From the NCBI GenBank assembly GCA_031291755.1, contig JARLIK010000008.1:1-64000 (forward strand): DNA of 64,000 bases, read 5' to 3'. The position numbers and the translations under genes are program-made. The notes beneath the pieces are model-generated. The model had not been told where the DNA came from, searched no databases, and worked only from the letters and a program-made list of their open reading frames with translations. Source of the stretch: Acidocella sp. (GTDB lineage: Bacteria; Pseudomonadota; Alphaproteobacteria; Acetobacterales; Acetobacteraceae). This document shows, in pieces, positions 1 to 11,739 of the stretch (position 1 is the first letter of the stretch; every line of letters starts with the position of its first letter).

Positions 1-900
1 ACCCTGGTTATAGGTGGGTGTGCCCGACGTATCGGTGTAACCCGAAACGTTGATGGTGGTGACCTTGGTGGTTTTGGAATCGGTCGCCGCTTCCGCGATG
101 ATCTGCGTGGCGCGCGGGGTCAGGTTGTATTTATCCCAATCGAAGAACACCAGGTAGGTTTTGGCTGGCGCCGGAGCCGGAGCCGCCATCGGAGCCGCCA
201 TCGGAGCCGGGGCCGCGGGGGCGTTGAAGAGCTGGTAGCGCAGGCCAACCATGAAGCTGTTCTCGGTGATCGCACCCATGTGGAAGGGCGAATAGTTGTA
301 GCCGCCATCGGCATAAATTGCCTTGTAGTTGCGACCCTCAACCATATCGGTGAAACGGTACTCACCGGTGACTGACAGGCCAGGCACAGCCGCGATCGGG
401 TAGGACAGACCAGCGATCACATCGAAAGCGAAGCTGCCTTCAGTACCAGAGTTTTCAGTGTTATAGCCCGAGTCATAAAGATGCGGCGACAAGGTGGTTA
501 GCTGGTAACCCACACCAGCCCCCAGATACGGGAACACCGGCAGCCCGACGCTGAAGTCGTACAGCGCGTTCACCATCGGGCCGTAGGACTGGATGTTTCC
601 TGAGCCATGGTAGTGCGTACCGTACTCGACGAACGAGTGCACGCTGTTCTGGCTGAACACGCCGTCGAGCTGGACCCGGAAGCCATTGCCGAAGCCATAA
701 CCGATCGAGCCGACGCCGGCGAAGCCGAGGTTGGTTTCCAGGTGGCCCGGATATGTATCGTAGGCGTAGTTGGTATTAATGCTGTTCAGGAGATTAGCGC
801 CGGCCTCGAGGCCGACGTAAGGGCCGGTGACCGGCTGAGCATGGGCTGCCAGCGGCAAAGCAAGGCAGGTGGCGGCGGCTAGGAGTAAACGGAGTTTCAC
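1..900 (-). CDS. OmpA-family outer membrane beta-barrel protein, C-terminus cut by window edge
   Basis: Reverse strand from GTG at 900: VKLRLLLAAATCLALPLAAHAQPVTGPYVGLEAGANLLNS... (signal peptide), barrel, Pro/Ala linker, then YLVFFDWDKYNLTPRATQIIAEAA...VSGYTDTSGT typical of an OmpA domain. Absent from ORF track because it has no stop inside the window. Confidence 0.88.
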   Translation of the reverse strand, partial: MKLRLLLAAATCLALPLAAHAQPVTGPYVGLEAGANLLNSINTNYAYDTYPGHLETNLGFAGVGSIGYGFGNGFRVQLDGVFSQNSVHSFVEYGTHYHGSGNIQSYGPMVNALYDFSVGLPVFPYLGAGVGYQLTTLSPHLYDSGYNTENSGTEGSFAFDVIAGLSYPIAAVPGLSVTGEYRFTDMVEGRNYKAIYADGGYNYSPFHMGAITENSFMVGLRYQLFNAPAAPAPMAAPMAAPAPAPAKTYLVFFDWDKYNLTPRATQIIAEAATDSKTTKVTTINVSGYTDTSGTPTYNQG

Positions 901-1070
901 AATTCACCTCATTCAAAAGATACAGAATAGTAATCGGTTAGTAGTCTATTGTCCTGCAGTTGCTCATACCTATAATGCTTTGAAACAACAAAAAACCGGC
1001 GGCTGTTGTATTTCTGCCACGATGTTAGAAGGGGCGGTATGACTTGCCATTCAAAGGTTTCAGTTGTGTA

Positions 1071-2357
1071 TCAGGTTTGCGTTACCGGGAGGCGGCAAAG
1101 GCTCGCAAAGAACAATATATACAAATAACAGCCCAACGGCAGGATGAAGGCGAGACGGAGGCCGAAATGGTCGCTTAAGCTCCCTTGCAGCAGCGGCACC
1201 AGGGCGCCGCCGACGATGGCCATGATCAGCAAAGCCGAGCCTTGCGCAGTGAGCTTGCCCAGCCCCTCGATGGCGAGCGAGAAAATGGTGGGGAACATGA
1301 TGGAGTTCATCAGCCCCACCGCCACCACCGCCCACAAGGCCAGATTGCCGGAGGCCAGCATGGTGGTGGCCAGCAGGACCATGGCGCCCAAGGCAACCGC
1401 AGCAAGCACCGAGGCCGCCGGGATTTTGCGCATGATCCCGGAACCAACAAACCGCCCTAGCATCGCGCCGCCCCAGAACAGGCTGACATAGGATGAAGCG
1501 CCGGCATGGCTCATGGCGCCAACCCGGGGCGATGAGATGTAGCTTATGAGAAAACTGCCGACCGAAACCTCGGCCCCCACGTAGAAAAAGATGGCGCCCA
1601 GCCCGGCCACCAGCCGCGAATGCCGCCATACGCTGTCGTGCGCGGCCTCGCGTGCCGCCGGGCGGGTGGATAGGGCGGGCAGCCGCCAGAGAAAAATCAC
1701 CAGGGCCAGCAAAAACAGCACGCCGGCGATGCCGGTGTACGGCAGCCGCACTTGCAGCGCGTCGGCCATGCGCTGGTCGAGGCTGAACACGGCGTCGGCG
1801 TTTTGGGTGGTGCCGGAGGCGCTATGGGCGAGGATCAAAAGACCGCCGAAAGCCGGGCCGACGGTGGTGCCTAGTGAGTTGAACGCCTGCACCAGGTTCA
1901 ACCGCGAGGATGCGGTGGCGGGCGGGCCGAGCAGTGTGACATAGGGGTTGGCGGCCACCTGCAAAATGGTGATGCCGGTGGCCAGCACGAACAGCCCGCT
2001 GAGGAACATCGGGTAGGAGGGGATGCTGGCGGCGGGCACGAACATCAAGGCGCCGATGCCGGTGGTGATCAGCCCCAGCGCGATGGCGTTTTTATAACCG
2101 GTGCGCTCCAGCAGTTTGGCCGCCGGCAGCGCCATCAGGAAATAGGCACCGAAAAACACGAACTGAATCAGCATCGATTGCGCGTAGCTCAGCTCGAACA
2201 CCGCCTTCAGGTGCGGCACCAGAATATCATTGAGGACGGTAATGAATCCCCACATGAAAAACACCGCCGTCAAAATGGTGAGTGCGGCATGATGGGTGGC
2301 GCGGGGCCCCGTCGGCGCGGATATTGTTGCCTGCGCCGGTTGAAATTCTGTTATCAT
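1071..2357 (-). CDS. MFS sugar transporter, FucP/GluP-like
   Basis: FFMWGFITVLNDILVPHLKAVFELSYAQSMLIQFVFFGAYFLMALPA typical of fucose/glucose-galactose:H+ symporters. Confidence 0.85.
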   Translation of the reverse strand: MITEFQPAQATISAPTGPRATHHAALTILTAVFFMWGFITVLNDILVPHLKAVFELSYAQSMLIQFVFFGAYFLMALPAAKLLERTGYKNAIALGLITTGIGALMFVPAASIPSYPMFLSGLFVLATGITILQVAANPYVTLLGPPATASSRLNLVQAFNSLGTTVGPAFGGLLILAHSASGTTQNADAVFSLDQRMADALQVRLPYTGIAGVLFLLALVIFLWRLPALSTRPAAREAAHDSVWRHSRLVAGLGAIFFYVGAEVSVGSFLISYISSPRVGAMSHAGASSYVSLFWGGAMLGRFVGSGIMRKIPAASVLAAVALGAMVLLATTMLASGNLALWAVVAVGLMNSIMFPTIFSLAIEGLGKLTAQGSALLIMAIVGGALVPLLQGSLSDHFGLRLAFILPLGCYLYILFFASLCRLPVTQT

Positions 2358-2450
2358 GCAGCCGCCTCCCTGTTCGTGCCGGCGAACCGGCTTTGTTGCG
2401 GTTCGTTATGGCACGATCTGGCGGGCGGAACAGCCGGGGGGTTGGCCGGT

Positions 2451-2753
2451 TTAGCGGAAGGCGGCCTGGAAATTGTTATAGTCGCGCACGCGGCGGCTGA
2501 ATTTGCGCCAGGCGGAGGTGCCTTCATAGTGCGCAAAGGCCGGGACCTTTTGGCGGGAAACGCGGTTGAGGGCGGTGGGCGTCGCCTTCACGGCAGCTTC
2601 GGCGCTGGCAAGCCAAGCGGCGGACAGGCTGGCGGTGGCGGTATTCTGTGCCGGGGCCGGAATTTTACCGGCCCGGATGGCGGCACGTAGAACGCGCAAA
2701 GCCACGCCCAGACGGCGGGCGGCTTCGGGGAAATTGATGGTGGTGTCGGTCAT
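2451..2753 (-). CDS. Small conserved hypothetical protein with HTH-like N-terminus
   Basis: 100 aa; INFPEAARRLGVALRVLRAAIRAGKIPAP resembles an excisionase/MerR-type helix; basic C-terminus. Confidence 0.55.
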   Translation of the reverse strand: MTDTTINFPEAARRLGVALRVLRAAIRAGKIPAPAQNTATASLSAAWLASAEAAVKATPTALNRVSRQKVPAFAHYEGTSAWRKFSRRVRDYNNFQAAFR

Positions 2754-2902
2754 GAGTTTACTTCCAAATTACTGGGGGCTGTCTAGACAGGGCAGGGGGT
2801 GGTGGCAAGGGTAAGGGTGCGTAGGTAGTTTCCGTATCTATCCGAACGGCTCCGCTTAACCCATTTCGTGCAATGGAAACTCCCGCACGGAAAGCAGCAC
2901 CC

Positions 2903-3193
2903 ATGGAATTATCAAACCAAAGCCTTCTGACAATTTTACTTGTAGGCATTCTCGCAGGCTGGCTGGCGGGAAAATTCGTCGCTGGTGGCGGCTTCGGTCT
3001 GATCGGCGATTTGATCGTCGGCGTCATCGGGGCGTTTATTGGCGATTGGTTGTTGCCCAGATTGAACATTCATTTTGGCACTGGAATCCTGGCGCTGATT
3101 CTCAATGCCACCATCGGGGCGGCGCTGCTGCTGGTGATTCTCAGAGTGGTTTCGGGCCGCGGGGGCTGGCGCAGCCGCTGGAGCCGTTGGTGA
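2903..3193 (+). CDS. GlsB/YeaQ/YmgE family (transglycosylase-associated) membrane protein
   Basis: MELSNQSLLTILLVGILAGWLAGKFVAGGGFGLIGDLIVGVIGAFIGDWLL; start moved from 2873 to ATG 2903. Confidence 0.8.
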   Translation: MELSNQSLLTILLVGILAGWLAGKFVAGGGFGLIGDLIVGVIGAFIGDWLLPRLNIHFGTGILALILNATIGAALLLVILRVVSGRGGWRSRWSRW

Positions 3194-3200
3194 GATTAGA

Positions 3201-3716
3201 TCAATATCCGATCATGCTGAGTGCGATCAAAACCTCGTTCACGAGTTCAGATACGGGTGCGCCGGCTGGCATGGTGATGGCCGGCTCGTCTCCTGCCGGT
3301 TCCTCAAGCGTGGCGAACTGGCTCTCCAGCAGGCTGGCTGGCATGTAATGGCCCTGCCGGGCAGCTAGGCGCTGTTCGATGAGAGAGAATTCACCGCGCA
3401 GATAAACGAAGCGCACATCCTCTGCACCGTCTGCAATGATTTCGCGGTACCGCCGGCGCAGCGAGGAACAGGCGATGACCCCGGGCTTGCCGGTTGCGCG
3501 CCATGTATGGATCGTGCGGGCGATCTGCTGCAGCCACGGGGCCCGGTCAAAATCGTCCAACGGCATGCCCCGGGCCATTTTCTCAACGTTGCTGGCCGGG
3601 TGCAGGGCATCGCCTTCGGTGAATTCCCATCCCAGACGCCCTGCCAAAAGTGCCGCGACCGTGGATTTACCACAGCCGGAGACACCCATGACGATGATGT
3701 ATCGCAGATCGCTCAT
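3201..3716 (-). CDS. gntK: Gluconokinase
   Basis: VMGVSGCGKSTVAALLAGRLGWEFTEGDALHPASNVEKMARGMPLDDFDRAPWL: P-loop plus gluconokinase signature. Confidence 0.92.
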   Translation of the reverse strand: MSDLRYIIVMGVSGCGKSTVAALLAGRLGWEFTEGDALHPASNVEKMARGMPLDDFDRAPWLQQIARTIHTWRATGKPGVIACSSLRRRYREIIADGAEDVRFVYLRGEFSLIEQRLAARQGHYMPASLLESQFATLEEPAGDEPAITMPAGAPVSELVNEVLIALSMIGY

Positions 3717-4999
3717 TCTGGTGGCGGGATCGGCTCGATCCGCCCCAGCACCACAATATAGAAAAAGATGCCCACCAGCAGCACGATGCCCGCGATCAGA
3801 AAGGCGGTCTCGAAATTATCGCTGGCACCCACGACAAACCCGGTGACGATCGGCGCGATGACGCCCATCATGTTGTTGAGAAAATTCATGATGCCGCCGA
3901 TGGTCCCGGTGCCGCCCTTGGGGGCAATCAGCGAGGGAATCGACCAGCCGATCGGCGCCGAGGCAGCCAGGCCGGACAGAGCGATTGAGATCCAGAGAAT
4001 CGCCCAACGCGGGTCAGTGGTCTGAGTGGCTCCAAACACAGCCAGGCCGAACAGCATGCCTGCCACCAGGATGGTCTTGCGCACTTTGGTCTCGTCGTGC
4101 CCGGCGGCAATCAGCCGGTCCACCAGCAGGCCGCCGATGAAAATGTCGGCCACAGTCGCGCAGGCCCACGGGATGGCAGAATAGCCGGCGGACTTGAGGA
4201 TGCTCATATGCATGGCTTGCACCAGATAGCCCGGCAGCCAGGTGAGGAAGAGATAGAAAGTGTAGCCATAGGCCGCAAAACCCAGGCTGAGCCCCCAGAC
4301 TTTGGGTTGGCGGAGCAAATAGGCAAGCATCGATCCGGGGCCGGCGCTGGCTTCACCTTCCGGCGTCGCGCCGCCTTGCAGGATATACTCGTGCTCGACG
4401 GGTGAGAGTTGGCTGTCCGCCGAGGGGTCGCGATAGAGCAGATAGAAGGCAACAAAATATAGAAAACTCAGTAACGCGGTAACAGCAAAACCCCAGCGCC
4501 AGCCAAACCCGACGACGACAAACGCCACCATCGGCACGCCGATGACGTTGGAAAACTTCGCTGCCGCATCAAACAGCGACGTAGCGAGCGAACGCTCCTG
4601 CCGCGGGAACCAATAACCGGTAGCCTTGGAACTGGCCGGAAAACCAGGTGCCTCAGCCAACCCCAGCAGCATACGGGCCGCGAAAATGCCGCCAAAGCCG
4701 CTGGTGAAAGCCACAGCCACGGAGGCAACGGACCACAGAAATGTGCCGATACGGCCAACCCGGGAAACGCCGAACCGGTCCAGGATCAATCCAACGGGGA
4801 TTTGTGCCAGGGCGTAGGACCAGAAGAAGGCGCTGAACAGCAGCCCCAGGTCACCGGTGGTCAGGTGAAACTCCGCTTTCAATTGCGGGGCCGCCACGGA
4901 GAGATTGATCCGGTCGATATAATTGATAAGCACGCCGGTTCCGAGCAACCCGCCGATCATCCAGCGACGCCTGGGTATTTGCGTTGAAAGTCCAGTCAT
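3713..4999 (-). CDS. MFS transporter, anion:cation symporter (hexuronate/gluconate-like) family
   Basis: 12-TM MFS; NYIDRINLSVAAPQLKAEFHLTTGDLGLLFSAFFWSYALAQIPVGLILDRFG; 4-bp overlap with gntK. Confidence 0.85.
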   Translation of the reverse strand: MTGLSTQIPRRRWMIGGLLGTGVLINYIDRINLSVAAPQLKAEFHLTTGDLGLLFSAFFWSYALAQIPVGLILDRFGVSRVGRIGTFLWSVASVAVAFTSGFGGIFAARMLLGLAEAPGFPASSKATGYWFPRQERSLATSLFDAAAKFSNVIGVPMVAFVVVGFGWRWGFAVTALLSFLYFVAFYLLYRDPSADSQLSPVEHEYILQGGATPEGEASAGPGSMLAYLLRQPKVWGLSLGFAAYGYTFYLFLTWLPGYLVQAMHMSILKSAGYSAIPWACATVADIFIGGLLVDRLIAAGHDETKVRKTILVAGMLFGLAVFGATQTTDPRWAILWISIALSGLAASAPIGWSIPSLIAPKGGTGTIGGIMNFLNNMMGVIAPIVTGFVVGASDNFETAFLIAGIVLLVGIFFYIVVLGRIEPIPPPE

Positions 5000-5031
5000 G
5001 TTTCCTCCTGATAGGCTTGTTGTTACGGCGT

Positions 5032-5045
5032 TGTTAGCGCTAACA
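5032..5045. promoter_or_regulatory. Perfect 14-bp palindromic operator TGTTAGCGCTAACA (LacI/GntR type)
   Basis: Sequence is its own reverse complement and lies between the divergent MFS/gntK genes and the LacI-family gene. Confidence 0.75.
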
Positions 5046-5083
5046 TGTATGATAGTAAAGCCAAAACTGGAGGAGCAGTGACT

Positions 5084-6106
5084 GTGACCAGCCGGAAATC
5101 ACGCGCAACCGCCTCGGGGCGCGTGAGAATGCAACAGGTGGCCGCCGCCGCCGGCACCAGCATGATCAGCGTGTCACGCACGTTTCGTGAACCCGCCCTG
5201 GTCAGCCCGGGCTTGCGTGCCAGGATCGAGGAGGCAGCAGCCCTCCTGGGGTATGTGCCTGACCGGGCCGCCAGCGCACTGGCTTCAGCACGGTCCATGA
5301 ATGTGGCGGTGTTGATCCCCTCGATCACCAATCTGGTGTTTGTCGAGATGTTGGCAGGGATTGACGAGGTGCTCTCAGCACAGGGGTATCAGATGATCAT
5401 CGCCACCACTGGCTATACCGCCTCTGAGGAGCTGCGGCTTTTACGTGGGTTGCTGGCGTTTCACCCGGATGGCGTACTGCTGACCGGTATCGACCATTTG
5501 CCGCAGACGCTGCGCCTGCTGGAAAATCCAGTTCTGCCAGCCGTGCATATGATGGAATTGAACAACCGGGCGGACAGCTACTCGGTGGGTTTCTCACAGG
5601 AGCAAGGCGGGGCAGCGGTGGCGCGGCACTTTATCGAACGAGGCTTCCGGCGGACCGGTTTTGTGGCAGCACAGCTTGACCCGCGCACATTGGCCCGCAG
5701 GGCCGGGTTCAATCAGGCGCTGCGGGAGGCGGGCTGGGCGCCGCCTTGGGAGTTGCTGACGCCGGAGCGCTCTTCGATCGCGCTGGGGGCAGCGCTGCTG
5801 GACCGCATATTACGGGCGCATCCCGATGTTGAGGCGTTGTTTTTCTGCAATGATGATCTGGCGCAGGGCGCGCTGTTTCATTGTCAGCGTTTGGGAATTG
5901 CGGTGCCGGAACGTTTGGCGATTTGCGGGTTCAATGACCTTCCCGCCTCGGCCTGGACCAGCCCGGCGCTAACCACTGTAGAGACGCCGCGCGAATCGGT
6001 AGGGCGAAAAGCCGCCGGGATGCTGCTGGAATTAATGGCCGGACGGGTGCCCGAAACGCAGTGCCTGGACTTGGGCTTTACACTGCATGTCCGTGAATCA
6101 AGCTGA
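5084..6106 (+). CDS. LacI-family transcriptional regulator, probable gluconate-utilisation regulator
   Basis: HTH MQQVAAAAGTSMISVSRTFREPALVSPGLRARIEEAAALLGYVPDRAASALAS plus periplasmic-binding-like domain. GTG 5084 preferred: GGAGGA at 5069-5074; track start at 5045 overlaps the operator. Confidence 0.85.
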   Translation: MTSRKSRATASGRVRMQQVAAAAGTSMISVSRTFREPALVSPGLRARIEEAAALLGYVPDRAASALASARSMNVAVLIPSITNLVFVEMLAGIDEVLSAQGYQMIIATTGYTASEELRLLRGLLAFHPDGVLLTGIDHLPQTLRLLENPVLPAVHMMELNNRADSYSVGFSQEQGGAAVARHFIERGFRRTGFVAAQLDPRTLARRAGFNQALREAGWAPPWELLTPERSSIALGAALLDRILRAHPDVEALFFCNDDLAQGALFHCQRLGIAVPERLAICGFNDLPASAWTSPALTTVETPRESVGRKAAGMLLELMAGRVPETQCLDLGFTLHVRESS

Positions 6107-6143
6107 GACGATGGCGCTCAGGACTCTGAAATCTGGCAGCAAG

Positions 6144-6162
6144 CCCCGCTAAAAACGCGGGG
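6144..6162. terminator. Intrinsic terminator-like hairpin between convergent lacI-type gene and gyrB
   Basis: CCCCGC-TAAAAAC-GCGGGG, followed on + strand by ATTGCGGCTTTTT. Confidence 0.65.
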
Positions 6163-6193
6163 ATTGCGGCTTTTTCCAGACCAAATTTATTTG

Positions 6194-8653
<2,460 letters not shown>

Positions 8654-8714
8654 TCACGAACCACCAACCTACACGAAACCGCCGTGAAAGCCAAAGGTTG
8701 GGAGGTAAGTCAGG

Positions 8715-8895
8715 CCAAGGGGCTCTGCCCCTTGGATCCCCGCTAAGGGCACAGCCCTTAGAACCATTTAAGGGTCAGAAAAGGGGACCACCCTCTGGCG
8801 TTGAAACATCCCGGTGTGGTCCCCTTTTCTGACCCTTCACTTATGGATTCCAAAGGCTCAGCCTTTGGCAGGGGTCCAGGGGACAGCGTCCCCTG
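8715..8895. repeat. Composite palindromic element: five successive perfect hairpins
   Basis: CCAAGGGGC-TCT-GCCCCTTGG (8715-8735); CTAAGGGC-ACA-GCCCTTAG (8743-8761); 22-bp inverted repeat AAGGGTCAGAAAAGGGGACCAC (8770-8791)/GTGGTCCCCTTTTCTGACCCTT (8816-8837); CCAAAGGC-TCA-GCCTTTGG (8850-8868); CAGGGGAC-AGC-GTCCCCTG (8877-8895). Confidence 0.9.
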
Positions 8896-8916
8896 ACCTT
8901 GCTTACGTCCCCACCC

Positions 8917-10143
8917 TCAGGCGTTCACGGCGACTTTCGGGAAGGCGCGTTCGGCGGGTTCGGCGGCGCCGAGCTGGTGGGCGAGTTTGGTGATGGCGTC
9001 GCGGAACGGGCCTTTGATGCTGGTGCCCATTTCGCCGAATTTCTCGGCTTTGGGGATGATGCGGGGCAGGTCCGGGATGACGATGTCGAATTTGAGTGAG
9101 AGCGATTGTTCCATGAATTTCTGGGTCAGCCCGTAGGGTCTGCCGGCCTGGTTGAGGACCAGGGTGGTGCGGGTGCCGGGATTGGCGGGCTGGGCGGTGA
9201 GGCGCTCGAAGTTGCGCAGGCTCATGATGCTGGGGTCAAGGATGATGACGCGCTGCTGGGCCAGTTCGAGGATATCGCGGGCGAACGGCAGGCGGCGCGC
9301 CCCGGTATCGGCGATCACGAATTTGAAGCGGCCCAGCAGGGCTTTGGTGAGGGTTTTGGCGGCACCTTCGGGGTAGTCGAGGCGCTGGGTGAGGGATTCC
9401 TGGCCGGCCAGCACATGCAGCCGGTCCCCGGCGGGCTGGGCGACGCGCTCAATCAGCATGGAATCCATGCGTTCGGGCGATTGCAGGGCGGCGGCGAGGC
9501 CCCAGCTGGGGTCGACATTGAGGGCCAGGGCGGCGGTGCCGGTTTGCAGGTCGGTATCGAGCAAAATAGTGTGGCGATGCAGATCATGGCCGATGATCCA
9601 GGCCAGGTTGGCGGCGATGGTGGTGGTGCCCACCCCGCCACGGGCCCCGGTGAGGGCGATGATATGGCCGGTAAGGGGGGCGACGGTGGGTTTGGGGTCA
9701 GGCTGGATATGCGGCAGCAGCAGCTTGATCACGTCAGGCTTGGTCAGCGGTTTGGCGAGATATTCACGCACCCCCATGCCGTTGACCACGGCGCGGTAGA
9801 AGCTCAGCTCACGCGCCGGGCCGATCACCAGCACATTGGTTCCCGGCTCCACCAGCTCGGCCAGTTCCAGCATGGCTGACAGCGGCTGCTCCTCGCCGGT
9901 CAAATCCACCAGCAGCGTTTGCGGGCAGGGGATACGGCTGAGGATGGCGAGGGTTTTGCGGAAATCCACCACATGAAAGGTGCCGCCGTTGGTGAGCGTG
10001 CCTTCAAAACTGCTCTCCAGCAGGGCGGCAGTGGCGGCGTCGGCGGCGAAGCCGATGAAGCTCTGTCTGGCAAGCAGGCCGGAGGGAGCCTGCGGCATTG
10101 GCAACGGGCGGCTTGGGTTAAACTGGGACTGGCTGGAGGACAT
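8917..10143 (-). CDS. cpaE: CpaE-like pilus assembly ATPase (receiver-like + MinD/ParA-like domain)
   Basis: GHIIALTGARGGVGTTTIAANLAWIIGHDLHRHTILLDTDLQTGTAALALNVDPSWGLAAAL deviant Walker A; N-terminal receiver-like domain. Confidence 0.85.
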   Translation of the reverse strand: MSSSQSQFNPSRPLPMPQAPSGLLARQSFIGFAADAATAALLESSFEGTLTNGGTFHVVDFRKTLAILSRIPCPQTLLVDLTGEEQPLSAMLELAELVEPGTNVLVIGPARELSFYRAVVNGMGVREYLAKPLTKPDVIKLLLPHIQPDPKPTVAPLTGHIIALTGARGGVGTTTIAANLAWIIGHDLHRHTILLDTDLQTGTAALALNVDPSWGLAAALQSPERMDSMLIERVAQPAGDRLHVLAGQESLTQRLDYPEGAAKTLTKALLGRFKFVIADTGARRLPFARDILELAQQRVIILDPSIMSLRNFERLTAQPANPGTRTTLVLNQAGRPYGLTQKFMEQSLSLKFDIVIPDLPRIIPKAEKFGEMGTSIKGPFRDAITKLAHQLGAAEPAERAFPKVAVNA

Positions 10144-10324
10144 GGCGGCACCTGAAGCAACGTCAACGCTGATGTTTGACTGCGTGCCGAATGTTTCGGG
10201 CGATCCGTCGGTCCCTGTGCATCACGGGCGGATCCGTCCTGGGCAGGATGCAGGCCGGGGGTTTTCTACTTTATTAACGCCGCATCGTCCGTGCGCGTTT
10301 TTAATAAAAAAACCGGCGGGGCGG

Positions 10325-11038
10325 TTATGGCGTGATCACCCGTGGCATCCCAGGCCGGCTTTGCTCAGCGGCCAGAGACTCCATGGTGATGACGCGCACC
10401 AGCCGGGCCGCGGGGGCCTGCATGATCACCACCGGGTCAGGGGCGTCGATGTTGATATCGTTGATGGCGGACGGGATGTTACCGATGCCGTGCCAGGCGG
10501 CCAGCACCCGGCGCTGGTAGGGCAAGCCGAGGTCCGGCACTGCTGAATGGTAATCGGCGATGGCGGTGTTCCAGGAGCCGGTCTGGGCTTTGAGTTGCGA
10601 GAGATAACCGGCGGCGTAGGTGGCGTTGGCGGCGGGGTCGAAGGCGGTGTCTAGGTCGGGGAAGGCGTCCGGGTGGTATTTCAGGCTCACCTGGAAGCAG
10701 CCGACGTCGATATCATTGGCACCGGAGGATTGCGCGAGGCGGGTGAAGGCGATGGCGTCCTGCTTGCTGGCGAAATAATGCCCGGCACCGTCGATATTCA
10801 CGGTCCATGGCCAGGGGGCGACGTGGCCGGTGAGGGCGTCAACCCGGCCGGATTCCACCATGCCGATCGAGACCAGGATATTGGCGGGCAGGGTAGCGGC
10901 GGTCTCGGCGGCGTTGCCGGCGGCAGCGCAAGAGCTGGCGGGCGCGGCGATGGGTACGCTGGCGGCGGCTGGGGTTGCCAGGCCGAGGATCCAGAGCACC
11001 CAAAAGGGCGGCCCGAAAATGATCAGCAAACGGGTCAT
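10325..11038 (-). CDS. Lytic transglycosylase (SLT-domain) secreted protein
   Basis: ILVSIGMVESGR...DVGCFQVSLKYHPDAFPDLDTAFDPAANATYAAGYLSQLKAQTGSWNTAIADYHSA. Confidence 0.8.
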   Translation of the reverse strand: MTRLLIIFGPPFWVLWILGLATPAAASVPIAAPASSCAAAGNAAETAATLPANILVSIGMVESGRVDALTGHVAPWPWTVNIDGAGHYFASKQDAIAFTRLAQSSGANDIDVGCFQVSLKYHPDAFPDLDTAFDPAANATYAAGYLSQLKAQTGSWNTAIADYHSAVPDLGLPYQRRVLAAWHGIGNIPSAINDINIDAPDPVVIMQAPAARLVRVITMESLAAEQSRPGMPRVITP

Positions 11039-11198
11039 AAGTGGTTCATAACGTTAAAAGCAGGTGGATGACGAGGGTTTAATCGGGGGGAGAGGTGAAT
11101 AATCTTGAGTTGTGACGCGGCGCTGCCCATTTTTTGAAGACGGGCGGCGCCTCATCAGGCGCGGCCGCGATGAATTATATAAAACTCAGGAGATCGCT

Positions 11199-11615
11199 AT
11201 GCGTTCACTATGGCTGGCTTCGGCTGCAATCGTGCTTTCCGCCGGTATGGCTTGCGCACAATCCGCCCCGCCAGGGGACCAGAATGTCGCCTCCACCACG
11301 CCGCCGATGGGGGCGATGCCAATGCAGCATCAGATGATGAATAATGGGCCTCTTCCCCAGGATGCCAACGTGCAGACCTATTTGCGGATTGCCGAGAAGG
11401 CGATTCACGGGCGCGACAAGGCGAGGGCCGATGATGCGCTCTCGCACGCCGAGACCTTGGTTTTAACCCGCTCGGTGCCGCAATCAGCCGGGATTCCGGT
11501 TGATCATTCTTCCCGGGTGGAGATTATCGAGCAAGCGAGAGCCGCGCTGGCCAGCGGTGATTTTGGCCAGGCCGCGCATCTGACCCACCGGGCGATGATG
11601 CCCACGGCAAGCTGA
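11199..11615 (+). CDS. Secreted hypothetical protein (helical, periplasmic)
   Basis: Signal peptide MRSLWLASAAIVLSAGMACAQS; start moved from 11112 to ATG 11199. Confidence 0.7.
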   Translation: MRSLWLASAAIVLSAGMACAQSAPPGDQNVASTTPPMGAMPMQHQMMNNGPLPQDANVQTYLRIAEKAIHGRDKARADDALSHAETLVLTRSVPQSAGIPVDHSSRVEIIEQARAALASGDFGQAAHLTHRAMMPTAS

Positions 11616-11643
11616 TTTCGTTAAATATCGATGATTTTGGCGG

Positions 11644-11675
11644 AAATGGGCGCTGCATGGCGCCCATTTTCTTTT
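11644..11675 (+). terminator. Rho-independent terminator
   Basis: AAATGGGCGC-TGCATG-GCGCCCATTT followed by TCTTTT. Confidence 0.8.
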
Positions 11676-11739
11676 GCCACTCGCTTTTGCGCCGCAATAT
11701 GGCTATGCGGGCAGCGAAACTAGCAGGTTGCCCTTAAAA

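Noticed and set aside
8770-8837. Complete insertion sequence bounded by the 22-bp inverted repeats
   Set aside because: Only 68 bp, no coding capacity, no clear target duplication; reported as palindromic element.
9106-9879. 257-aa + strand ORF (MFHEFLGQPVGSAGLVEDQGG...)
   Set aside because: Antisense to cpaE; low-complexity Gly-rich shadow ORF caused by GC-rich codon bias.
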